Of a DNA stretch of 64,000 bases, positions 1 to 10,040 are shown one piece after another. The first letter of the stretch is position 1. Each line of letters starts with the position of its first letter. A program made the translations under genes and the position numbers. The notes under the pieces are model-generated. The model made no database searches. It saw only the letters and a program-made list of their open reading frames with translations, and was not told the origin of the DNA. Source of the DNA: Loxodes magnus (taxonomy: Eukaryota > Ciliophora > Karyorelictea > Loxodida > Loxodidae); the NCBI GenBank assembly GCA_946699065.1, contig CAMPDV010000134.1:620001-684000 (forward strand), in the 5' to 3' direction.

Positions 1-351
1 AAGCCTTAATAAGGAGCTCCAATGGAAATAGAGAAACAAGAAAAGACATTTCTGAGAGCAAGAAAAAGATGCTACATTTGCAACAGCACTTGACATTTAC
101 GGCGGAAATGTCCCCAATAGAACAAAATAAAAGAATATCTGGAGAAATGTTAACTAAAAGCAACTGAAGTAGTGAGTGACGGAATTCTTCACATAGGAAA
201 ATGGGAAAATCTGGAAAAAAGTTTCAACTCAGATTATTCAAAAGAGAGAAGTCAAGGAAAAAAGAGCTAAGCAAGGACAGAACATGTAGGAACTGAGATT
301 TTATACATTTAAAACTCAATTAATCCGGAAGGCAAACAGTTATTTTAATGA
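1..351 (+). CDS. gag-like zinc-knuckle protein, C-terminal part (5' end outside window)
   Basis: Frame 1 is open from the window edge to a TGA at 349-351. It encodes a CCHC zinc knuckle whose four ligands are the codons at 70 (Cys), 79 (Cys), 94 (His) and 109 (Cys), exactly C-X2-C-X4-H-X4-C. The residue before the His is a TGA, read as Trp. The tail contains a K-W-E-N-L-E-K-S stretch and is lysine/glutamine-rich. Zinc knuckles of this kind bind single-stranded nucleic acid in retroelement gag/ORF1 proteins. The reverse strand at 57.5-58.6 kb carries a near-identical but frameshifted copy, including the same 3' untranslated end. This is the only copy in the window with an uninterrupted knuckle of the H type. 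The mobile-element nature is inferred from repetition and domain order; no polymerase is visible here. Confidence 0.65.
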
Positions 352-509
352 TTAATGATTAAACAAAACACTTGCAGATTATAGTGATTTTGTAAATTAA
401 TATTTTAATTTATTTTAATATATTTATGATTAAATTCTAGCTTTATTTTTATATTTTTTCTATATATTTAAAATAAAAAATTTGTAAATTTAAATGTTTC
501 ACATATTTC

Positions 510-1220
510 TCAAGTTGAATTCTCAACAGTATTCATTTCCTAAGCTAGATTTTTCTTTACTTCAATTATTTGAGGTTGAATTTCTTCATGATCAGCTCTG
601 CTTGTATGTAATTGATTGGTCGTATTTATTTTGCTTTTTTAATATTTTGCAATTATTTTTTTAATTCATTGCCTTCTTTTTCATATTTGGTTAAGAAATC
701 CTTCGTCCATTTCCGCTAAAATATTTAAAGAAGCTAAATTAAAAATGCAATCGCTAAAATTTTCAGCTCAGTATTGTATTACAATAAGACTGATCTAAAC
801 TAGGATTTTTTAAAATAGTTCTAAATTAAGAAGTCTTTATACTGCTATCACTTTTTTATTTTTATTATTCTTCTTTTAAAAAGGCTAAAACTTATACCAT
901 CAATTATTTAGTTCTTAATTAGTTGATATGGAAAACCCTTAGCTAGCCAAAAAGAAAAAGGTAAACAAAATACAAAACCAATTTTAATCGTAAAAGCTTA
1001 TTTCTATATCGTTTTCTTAATTTTATAATTAGCTAGACTGTTTAGAAAATATAAGGAATAAGCATATTACTTCCTAAAGTAAAAGGTAAACCAACTTGAA
1101 GTAAAAAACAAAACGGGTATTTTTTCTAGCAAATTACCATCCTTCTATAATTTCTAGCTATTCAGTCAAATCGTTAAATTCTTAATTGAACTTTTACTCT
1201 TCCTAAGAATTGTTATTCAT
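510..1220 (-). CDS. small multi-pass membrane protein, family copy 1
   Basis: Read with TAA/TAG = Gln this is a 236-codon ORF from ATG (1220) to TGA (512-510). The N-terminus is polar and Asn/Gln/Glu-rich. Two hydrophobic segments follow, roughly residues 38-60 (starting R-F-V-F-Y-F-K-L-V-Y) and 85-105 (W-F-C-I-L-F-T-F-F-F). A conserved block then contains I-Q-Y-W-A-E-N-F-S-D-C. It aligns along its length with the gene at 34121-34855 (same N-F-S-D-C-I-F-N-L-A-S-L block) and is almost identical to the reverse-strand copy at 19.5-20.2 kb up to codon ~188, after which the C-terminal tails differ. An in-frame TGA after R-R-Q is matched by TGA at the same place in the 34-kb paralogue, supporting Trp there. 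Function unknown; probably an integral membrane protein of a lineage-specific family. Confidence 0.72.
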
Positions 1221-1358
1221 TTTTATTACCTTTTACTGTTGTAACTAAAATTTATTTCCTTATAAAATTTTATAATGAAAAAATAAATAAATATCCTAAA
1301 TTAAAATACCATTCTAATAAGTAAAAGTAAATTAAAGTAGTAAAATATAATAACTTTA
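661..1358. repeat. ~698-bp direct repeat, copy 1 (partner 19651-20348)
   Basis: The two segments align base for base at a constant offset of 18,990 with about seven substitutions and no net indel. They cover most of the small membrane-protein gene plus ~138 bp upstream of its ATG. Homology stops abruptly inside the coding region on one side and in AT-rich DNA on the other, so the two genes share promoter and body but not the C-terminal tail. Confidence 0.9.
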
Positions 1359-1940
1359 TTATTATTTTATCTAAACTATGTTAAATCACTTAGAAATATT
1401 AAATTTATTAATTAATGAAATCAATTAAATCTTCTTTTTGGGAGGTATGTTTTGTTATTTTAAATTTATTATTTTTAATATTTTTAATTTTGTTAAAATT
1501 ACAATAATACTTAATCTTAAATATTAAAGATTAACATATTAAAAAACATAAAAAGCATACTTAATTATAGTAACCTTTTATTTGCATTTATTTAACTAAA
1601 AAGTACTTGCTTACTTTTAAGATAGCAGAAAGATTTTAGTAATTTAACATTCTAAATTTATTAAAATATAAAAAATGATTTCTTTATTAAATCTATATTA
1701 TTTTAAATTTGTTAATTATATAAATTTATAACTTAATATAATTTCTCTAATATTTAAGTAATAAATAAAAATTTAGAGAGTAGTTAAATATATAAATTTA
1801 TTAATATTTTATATATTAGATTTATTTTAATATTTTTATTAATGCTAGTTTTAAATTAATTATGGTCTTTTTATTTTCTATTTTAATTTCACTTTTTTAA
1901 CCACTTAAGTTGCTTGGTAGAAGAAATATTTATTAAAAAA
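1359..1940. other. AT-rich intergenic stretch
   Basis: Long runs of A/T with no codon structure that I can distinguish from background. Nothing supportable seen. Confidence 0.5.
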
Positions 1941-2256
1941 TAGTTGTTCGAAGGTGAGCAACAAGGTCATCTTCATCAGAGGTTGGGGAAGTTAAGTACC
2001 CATAATCGACTTTATGTCTTCCTCTGCTTTGGTTTGGTCTTGAGACATAAGATTCTTAGACCTTCGGCACTGGTTTAGTTTAGTTTAATTCTGGAACGAA
2101 AAAGAAATAATATTGCGAGCTTCATCAGAGGTGGGGAATTTAAGTACCCATAATTGACACATGTCGTCCTCTGCTTTGGTGATGCAATGAGACACAATCC
2201 TACCGTGTCCTTGGACCTCCAACAAGTAGAAAATATTACGAGTATTCTTAAATTAT

Positions 2257-2371
2257 ATCAGTATTGAACATTTTTATCAGTACGGAATAATTATACCAGT
2301 ATTGAACAAGGTCTACCAGTATCTGATAATTTTATCAGTAACAAACATTCTTGTCAGCATGAAACTTTTTT
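2257..2371. repeat. six-unit ~19-bp tandem array, copy 1
   Basis: Units begin ATCAGTA or ACCAGTA, typically followed by TTGAAC and an AT-rich tail: 2257-2275, 2276-2294, 2295-2314, 2315-2333, 2334-2352, then 2353 onward starting GTCAGCATG. The same six units occur at 30878-30992. A 19-bp period is not a multiple of three, which argues against a protein repeat and makes an iteron-like protein-binding array more likely. Confidence 0.75.
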
Positions 2372-2391
2372 TTAAGAGCTGGGCACTAATG

Positions 2392-2408
2392 AGAGTGCTA
2401 CGCACTCT
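2392..2408. other. perfect 7-bp palindrome with 3-nt loop
   Basis: AGAGTGC-TAC-GCACTCT, followed at once by TATAATCAAATTTATTTA. The partner repeat at 31013-31029 has a slightly eroded version (AGAGTGATACGCGCTCT), and a looser relative lies near 31436-31452. Position at the end of the repeat suggests a terminator-like or processing hairpin; this is inference. Confidence 0.6.
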
Positions 2409-2441
2409 ATAATCAAATTTATTTATTTATATATTTATTTA

Positions 2442-2828
2442 ATGTTGGAAAAAGCTGAAGGAGTATATGGTGAAAATTATGAAGTAGGAAGAGAGTGTAC
2501 TGTGATAAAAATTTCAGAATTATTGTCTTTAAATATAAGAAATCACTCAAATAGTTAAATATATAAATAAATATTTTTAATTTATAGAGAAAACAGAATT
2601 TTGTTATTTGATTTAATGTATAAAAATAATTGTTTTTTCTAGTATAGAATTAGAAGAAAACTTTTATTATAAGTTTGCATGAAGCAAATATTTATGAATG
2701 AAATATACTTTAAAGATTCTTGAGTGAAAAATTAGAATCAATAGGGACTTAGATTTGTAAGAAAATTTCAAAAAGAAATATTCTTACTTTAAATTTTCGA
2801 ATTAAAGGTTAATATCGTTCTTATTTGA
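2442..2828 (+). CDS. possible ORF next to the 490-bp repeat, unrecognised
   Basis: An ATG at 2442 opens a 128-codon frame ending in TGA (2826-2828). The first ~35 codons use a mixed, protein-like codon set (M-L-E-K-A-E-G-V-Y, V-G-R-E-C-T-V-I-K-I), unlike the A/T-only codons of the surrounding DNA. A diverged echo of this segment appears near 2960-3040 in another frame. No family recognised. With TGA the only stop, open frames of this length arise easily in this DNA, so confidence is low. Confidence 0.25.
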
Positions 2829-4465
2829 ATATGAGGCTAATAATCTAATTTAATTAATTTATAAGAAAATAGGTAGAAAATTTGAATGCTAAATTAGAAA
2901 TTCTTAAAAGACTACTTCTTCTTTTCATTATTATAAAAATTTTAAAGAGCATATATATCGAGGAGACAGATAAGAAGAAAGGAGTACGGTGATTTTTTTA
3001 AATATAGTAAATCATTCAAGAAACAATTCTGACAATTATAGATGCTAGCAAATGTTTTAAATTTCAGTTAAATTTTAAAATTAAAGAAAATTTTAAATAA
3101 ATGCATGGAATTTAATTTTTTGAGAAAGATAAAAAATTGAATATTTACCTGCTTTTTTCTGGAAGCTTTCAACTTTTTTATCTTTTTTTTAAACTAAATA
3201 ATACTTAATCGATTCTTTTAATGTAGCTAAACTTGAATCCGATTCTAAGGTCATATTATTTCTCTGTCAATATTTAAAATTATTAATAGAAAACTAAAGA
3301 ATAGTATTTTATAACTATTGTCTCTGAAACTTTACTCTAAATTATTCCCTTTAAGTTTAGATTAAGGAGCTTAATTTTACATTTATTGGTTTTCAACTTC
3401 TTACTTATGTTTAAATATTTTTTATCTTTTAAAAATAAAATAATTTCGCTGTAACAATCCGTGCTTGCTATTTATTTGTTTATCCATAATTATTAATCCT
3501 TCAATTTAAAATTCTCAAAATAAGTACTTTAAAATATTTTCTAAAGGAACATTTATATTGGATATCTATCATATTAAATTTCTCTTTCATTATTTTTAAA
3601 TTATATTTAATTTTTTTAAATAAGACAGAAGATTTGCATTTTTTATCTAAGAAAATATTGCAAGTCATCATTAGCAATCCTAAAACAATTAAAGAACTTT
3701 TGTTTAATTGCTATTAGAAATTAAGATTTTCATAATTTAGTATCTAAAGTTACTTTAAGTAATTATACTTTAAGTAAATCTAAATTTTTTCTTGTTGAAT
3801 CAGAGTTGAAAACTCTTTATTTTTATTTTTACAATTCTTACTACTAGCTTCAAATATAAACTACTAAGATATTAATTTTATTAAGGTAGATAAAACTTTA
3901 AAGTGCTTGTTGTCAGCTTTAACCAAAAAGATAGATTAAGGAATGTTTTCAAATGATATGGTATATTTCATAATTTATACAATCTTATTTTTATTATGAA
4001 CAATAATGCTTCACAGTTTTACAATAATATTTTTCAAGAATTTACCATAGATTTTGATAGGAAAAACAAATAACCAAAAAAAGAGTTTTAATAGTAAGGA
4101 AGATAATAATTTATTGGTAAGCTAATATATTAAATTAAGTTTTTAATTATAATATAAAGTTTCCTTAATTCCTATTTTTGAGGTATTTTGATTGCTTAGT
4201 GTATTTTTAACTTAAAATAAGCTTTGAAAAAAGATATAGGAAGCTATTATCTTCAAATATAAGCATCTTTCCTTCTGGCTATAAATTTTATTATTAGTAA
4301 AGCTAATTTAATAAGTTATGACTTTAGGTTAAGTAACTAAGCTATGAATACGTTTTATACTCTAATTAATTTTCCTCTAACTATAGAAAATTTATTAAAT
4401 ATATTAAAATGCTTATTAAATTTTCTTATCTGAAAAATTGCTCAATTAGCAGAGCTACTAAAAAG
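2829..4465. other. AT-rich intergenic stretch with possible gene debris
   Basis: Around 2640-3060 there is a patch that reads in several frames like coding remnants (for example a GGAGACAGATAAGAAGAAAG patch near 2960). The rest is AT-rich without clear structure. Nothing assigned. Confidence 0.35.
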
Positions 4466-5340
4466 TAGGAGTTAACAAAATCCTAGAAGACTAGGACCAG
4501 GAAAAGGGTAACAAAAAGGCCACCCATCAGGATGAATCTCCCACCCCCGAAGAAAGGTCTAGGAAATAGGTTAAGAATATTATGTGCTCAGAAGTCTCAA
4601 ATCTCACCACATAATAGTAAATAAGCTATGATTAGCTGATTAAAGTGGTGCTAGACCTCCAGGAAGAGGTAAAAAAGTTGAAGAAAGATAATAAGAAGTT
4701 AATGGAAAAACTTGAACTTGCAGAGGAAATAGAATTGAGACTCATGACCTAAGAAAGAGATCTTAACGTATTTTGAAATGTATCACAAGACTAGAGCAGT
4801 TAATCTCAAAACTAGCAATAAAAGCAGAAAGAACTGGTCAGCAAATTAGAAAAAATAGAAGAAAATCAGTACAAATTGCAGCTTTAAATAGAATTGAAAG
4901 AATAAAGGAATGATCCAATGATAATTGAAGGTGAAAATAACTCAAGATTTAAATCTAAACGACAAGCGAAAAGATGTTACATTGTAACTCTCAAAAGAAT
5001 CTGCTGAAAAGATGCTAGAAATTTCTCAATTTCAAGTAAGAATATTGAAACTATTAGAAGTAGTTAGAGAACAAAAGGAAGGAGCAATAACAAATAAAGC
5101 TATCAAGAGAAAGAGAAAGATTACACTGTAACAAATTTCGGAAAATTTACAAGAAAAAAGATATCTAGCATCTAGGTGAAAGAAAAATTAAAAGACAACA
5201 TACATGACAAGGAGAAGAGTTGTAGAGATTTTCAGATTTTTATATTAAGCCTCTAGAGTAATCTAGAGGTTGGCGGGAAAGAAGCTAAAATAACTCCAAG
5301 AATGCCAAAAACTTAATTTTGTATTTGTATTTAACATAAT
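4466..5340 (+). pseudogene. gag-like coiled-coil/zinc-knuckle gene, subfamily 1, frameshifted
   Basis: A segment starting TAACAAAATCCTAGAAGACT is shared with copies ending near 38.2 kb and 48.8 kb and with the one at 51.5 kb. One frame then gives a long coiled coil (S-Y-D-Q-L-I-K-V-V-L-D-L-Q-E-E-V, then E-R-D-L-N-V-F-W-N-V-S-Q with TGA as Trp). The zinc-knuckle region follows at ~4970: the first Cys codon TGT is present, but one T is missing at the second Cys codon, so the frame shifts. In the shifted frame a lysine-rich tail continues (A-E-K-M-L-E-I-S). The His ligand position reads Asn. The unit ends with a perfect stem-loop at 5250-5269. Likely a decayed copy of a mobile gag/ORF1-type gene; an alternative is productive +1/-1 frameshifting. 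Confidence 0.6.
5250..5269. other. 3' stem-loop of gag-like subfamily 1
   Basis: CCTCTAGAGTAATCTAGAGG is an 8-bp perfect stem with a 4-nt loop. The copy at 36532-36551 (minus) keeps the same stem with a different loop, and the copy at 51.5-52.3 kb has an eroded version near 52284-52299. A conserved structure at the 3' end of each copy recalls the 3' stem-loops recognised by non-LTR retrotransposon machinery. Confidence 0.7.
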
Positions 5341-8047
5341 ATGAAAGATCTCTATAATTATTTTAATAGTTAGGTCCATTGAAATTATAAATCAAACGCT
5401 TTATCTTAAACTTTTGAAAATCAAAATTAGCTCGTTTATAATTTATTATTATGTTAAATATAAAATGTTTATTTAATTTCATAAGCATATACTAGAATAT
5501 TTACAATAGTTATATATGTTCAAGCATTAAAAGTTTCCTTGGTATAAACTAAATTGGCTAGTATATTATAAAAAGATAAGATCTTAGCAACAATTAAATC
5601 TCTTACTATATAAAAAAACTCTTGAATCAATCATAACTTGTCTTATATTTATTTTGCTAGAAAGATGAATTAATAGCTATAAGCTTATATTCTGAAAAAA
5701 TTAATGAAAAATAGACTTAAATTTGCTATAAATATTTGCTTAAAGAAGAATGATCAGGTTTTGTAAGTTAATTATGCTAGTGAAAATATAAAAATATATT
5801 AAATTTATGATCTTTTTAAAGAAAAGTCTGTATAGGTTTAATATGATTATTTGAAATATAAAGAGACTTTTTCTTACTAAGATTAATAAACTTAAAAGTT
5901 AAAAGATATAAGAAATTTAAGATAAAGAATAGCCAAAATTTTAGATAATTTAAAGAATAGGCTATTAAAAATTAAATTTATAAGATGAATCTGAGATCCA
6001 AAAAAATGATTTATAGCTAAATAATAAATTTTTTTGCGTTAAAAGAGATGATTTTATTACAAAGTTAAAATAAACCATATAAAAAAGTAGAATTTTTGTA
6101 ATTTATGTGTAATCGAAAAAATTAATTATCAGAAATACATAAGATATACTTAATATATTCGTCGTTTAGACTTAATTGCAATTAATAATTTTATAAATGC
6201 AGAATAGATTCGAAAAATAGTAGAATGTATATGAAATTATTAAGCAGAATAAAAGTGATTAAATAATAAAAGATATTAGGGATATAAATTAAAATGTAGA
6301 AGAATTAAAATTAAGAAATAATAATTATATTTTTTCTACTCAATAAACTTAGCTCTTTAGTATATAGCATTTTAATATATATAGCAAATGTTTAATTATA
6401 TATTCGGAAAGATAAAAAAAATTTTGAATTATGAGACTTTTATATATTTTCCCAGAAACCTTCAGTTATTTGAAAAAGTAGAAATTTTAATACTTTTTTT
6501 GATTATTATAATAATTTCTATGCTAGTTCGATGCGATTTATATACTCTATATTTATATGCTATGCTTTTCTTAAGTTTATCCTAATTCATTAATTATAAC
6601 TTTTCTAGCTATCTTCTTACAGTTTTTAAGCAATAATTTTATAAATTATTCTTTCCTTCTGGATTTTTATTATTTAATTGTAATCCAGAAAAAACTTTTC
6701 CTTGCAAACGCATTTTTGTGAATTTCAATTATAAAATATTTAATTTTTTGATTTATCATTTTGATCTTTATTCCTTCAAATTGCATTTTAAATCTCTTTC
6801 ATCTTGCAATATAATTTTTTTATAGCTTCTTTAATTTTTATTATTCTTTTCGTCGTTTATTTTGTCCCTGATAGTAGTTATCATATTAATTATTTTAAAA
6901 CTTTAAAACTCTAAAATTAATTTAAATTTTGTTCTTGCTAAGTAAATTTTTAATTATATTCTTTATTTTAAATAAGATTCTCGTAGCTCTTCTTACATTT
7001 TTTTAGGAAATAACAGAAATAATTATAGTAAACTTAGCAAAGAATATGGGAAAGAGATAATACCAAGTTTTAATTACGAACTATTTTTATATTTGTCTAT
7101 ATTTTTTAATTTTGTATCAACTTCTGCAAAATTTTAGCACTATTCAAGTGAAAAAAAGATATATTTAGATATATCTGGAGTGTGTCTGATTTAAGGAACT
7201 ATTTGGTGATCTTTCCGACAAATTTTCTGGCAAAAATTGGAAAATCTAATAACTTATGGCCATATATATTTTAGTTAAAAGTTTACTTCTTAATAATAAT
7301 CAAAAAGTTTCAAGAAAATTTGCTTAGAGAAAGAAAATTCGATTTTTGAAAATGTATATAAAGACATAGGAGATAAAATAAATATTTGAGAAGCTAATGT
7401 GAAAAGTAGAATGAGGGAAGAAGCAAGATGAGAAAAGATTTATAACATGATTTAGTTTAAATAAAGTAAATACATAATTAAATTAGAAGCGATATATAAT
7501 AATAATTTTTATTAAATTTCTTTATATTATAATTAAATCTTTTGATAGCTTTCATGTAAATTCAATTTATTTTAATTAGTTACTAAAATTTTATTTTTTC
7601 AGCTTTAAAAATTCTAAAATCTCTCAATTTAACTCATTTTTAGCTATTAAATTGCTTTTCTTCAGAGTATAAAGTCTCTATTAGCTTGTAGTTTTCTTAG
7701 TAATTTTTTCCTTTTACTGTTATTATAAGAATATCGTGTGCTTTTTTATTCTTTGGAACTAACAAGTCTATTTTATATTTTCTCTGTTTTATTGCTATAA
7801 ATTAAAATTTGGTGTAAGTAATTATTTTTAATTTAAGAAAGAACTGACAATATAAGAATAAAGTAATTATCAAATTTGACTCGGCAAATTTTAAATTAAA
7901 AGGCTATAAATTTATTTCGATGAACGCTAAATTAAAATTTACGATTAAAAAATTAGCGAAATGGTAAATTTATTAATTAGGAGAAGTTTAAAGAAATTTA
8001 TATGATTTAAGCTTTGAAGAATTAAGATTTATTATATAATTTAAAAT
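5341..8047. other. AT-rich intergenic stretch
   Basis: Almost entirely A/T with poly-A/T runs. A standard-code ORF at 6388-6585 is only one of many open frames here and has no recognisable features. No RNA gene or repeat seen. Confidence 0.5.
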
Positions 8048-8430
8048 ATGGACGGTGAGTTTTAAGCTAGTCTCTAGCTTGAGACTCAATATCAGAAAAA
8101 GCGAGTCTTATTCTGTAGTCCGTGCCTCAGAAGCTCTCCTATTCACTATGCCGTCAACTTGGATAGGAGCTTGGTGGAAAGCAAGGCATAGTTGAGGCAA
8201 AAATAAACTAAGATTTTTAACTATAGAAGATACTCAAGACTGACTTTTGTACTAGAATGAGAATTCCTTAGGAATTTCAAATCCGGCCTTAGACAGAATC
8301 ACAAGAATAGAAAGAAGAAAGTTTCACATTTGTGAATTAAAACAAGGAGAAAAGAGTATCAAGACTATTTTATTAAAACATTAATCCGTGGATACCCAAT
8401 AATGGCAGACCCACGTTAATTTATTAATTA
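8048..8430 (+). pseudogene. gag-like family member or fragment, with nested inverted repeats
   Basis: A patch of clearly higher G+C starting at ATG 8048 stays open through ~8430. Towards its end it encodes a motif K-T-L-I-R-G-Y-P that matches S-L-I-R-G-K-P and L-L-I-S-G-K-P in the minus-strand gag-like copies near 32.6 and 29.7 kb, and upstream an F-K-S-G-L motif like the start of other copies. The first third contains nested inverted repeats between ~8125 and ~8200 (TGCCTCA with TGAGGCA, CTCCTAT with ATAGGAG, ATGCC with GGCAT), which could also fold as an RNA. Assigned to the gag-like family by the two short motifs only. Confidence 0.4.
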
Positions 8431-10040
8431 ATTAATTTATAATTAAATTATTTGAAAAAATATTTTTCGACATAAAGGTAATATACTATGTAATGATTAT
8501 AAAAAATTATTTTTATAGCGGGATATTGGAGTGTTAAAATGTTCAAATCATAGAATTTTTTTCCTTAATTTTATTTTTTAAATATGCTTAATTTTATAAA
8601 GATTTCATACATGTATTATACTCAAATATCTATTATAATTAATTATCTTATATTGATTTAATTTTATATGAAGGAAAATTTTCAGAAAAATAGAAAAAGT
8701 GTAGAGACTTAAGGTAAGGAGTTTTGTACTTCTATCTTTTTTGCTTATGAAAGGAGGTTTTTTTAATTTTTATTAATCCAATTATAATAAGTTTTATTAA
8801 ATGTTAGCTCTATACTTATATATCTTAAATATAGCATATGCATAAATAAAAGCTATTAGTTATATATAAATGATTCTACATATCACATTTTCTAATCTTC
8901 TATCTATTTGATTAAATCTATACTCAGCTTTCTTATCTCTATGCTCATTATTTTTAATACTATCAAGTATAAAATTTAATAATAATAAGTTAAAGAAAAT
9001 ATATCTCTAAGCAAGTGACTTAGATAATACCAAAATAGCTTTAATATTAGCATTAAAATAATTGTAGTTTCTTAGTTTAATTTACTTAATTGTAAATTAA
9101 CAAAAGTATATTCTTCTATTTTTCAGGTCTTATTAAATAGAATTATCAAGCATAATTTAATAGCTATATATACTATTATAAATAGAATATAATAATCAAA
9201 TAGGTATAAAAGACTTAGAACTGTAAATAAATAAGTAGTATTTATATAGATGTTTTTTATTCCTAAATTAAATTGTAGAATGTATATATCAACTCTATTT
9301 TCTATTTTGTTCTTGCTAATAAAATGTTTTTATCAAAATGATACGATTCGCCTTCCTTTTAAAGTCATAAAAGATTAAAATTTTATTCTACCTGAATATT
9401 ATTTTTAATTTAAGTAGCAAGATTATATATCTAGCGAGATGTAATACAAAACTAATTTCATTTACATCAAATTAAGATTAGCAAAGTTGTCCCAATTATT
9501 TACTCAATCTTAATTGAATCTTACTTTAATCATTATTTTTGTGATGATTTACCATGCGAACACAAAAATATTAGTTTCTAAATGCCTTTATCATGCTTTA
9601 TAACTAATTTTTTTATGATATACAGCCTTCAATTAGTTTATTATCTTGTTTCATATATCCAAAGAATTTTAATTTCGAAAGAAGATTATTAATATCTAGA
9701 AAAAGTAATTTAGAAAATGAAAGATCTTATTTAGAAAAGGTATAATAGTGTATTGAAAAAGCATAATATAAAGAATAATTTTTTATTTTTATAGGGCACT
9801 TTCATAATTATTTTAAATCATTCTAATTTATATACTCCTTAAGTTTGCTAAAATTAAGGCTTTTTATTTTTTCTATATATTTATAAACTAAGAAAAGATA
9901 AAGCATAAGCAAATAAAATAATTTTAATTTATTATTTTAAGAATTTAATTATGTCTAGTATAAACTATAAATGCTTATAGCACTTTTAAATGATAACAAG
10001 CTTTCTTTAGCAATTATTATTTAAAACTTTATTTTTTTGA
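8431..10040. other. AT-rich intergenic stretch left of the inverted repeat
   Basis: No gene, RNA or repeat could be supported. Frequent TTAGC/GCTA words but no codon pattern. Confidence 0.45.

Larger units (their letters stand above)
1941..2432. repeat. ~490-bp dispersed repeat, copy 1 (partner 30563-31051)
   Basis: This segment matches 30563-31051 in the same orientation, with scattered substitutions and small indels. From left to right it holds a block starting TAGTTGTTCGAAGGTGA; two versions of a ~57-nt module that begins CTTCATCAGAGG and ends CCTCTGCTTTGG, so its ends pair as CAGAGG/CCTCTG with inner GGG/CCC and GAC/GTC stems; then an array of six ~19-bp units; and a palindrome before TATAATCAAATTTATTTATTTA. 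On the minus strand the module region is also open as protein (K-A-E-D-D-M and T-S-D-E-A-R motifs), so it may be coding, a structured RNA, or both. It is notably less AT-rich than its surroundings. Confidence 0.85.

Noticed and set aside
2080-2200. Hammerhead ribozyme in the repeat (minus strand contains CTGATGA)
   Set aside because: The required GAAA core and flanking stems are not found at the right distance in either copy.
2257-2371. CRISPR array
   Set aside because: Units are contiguous, diverged and lack spacers; the genome is eukaryotic.
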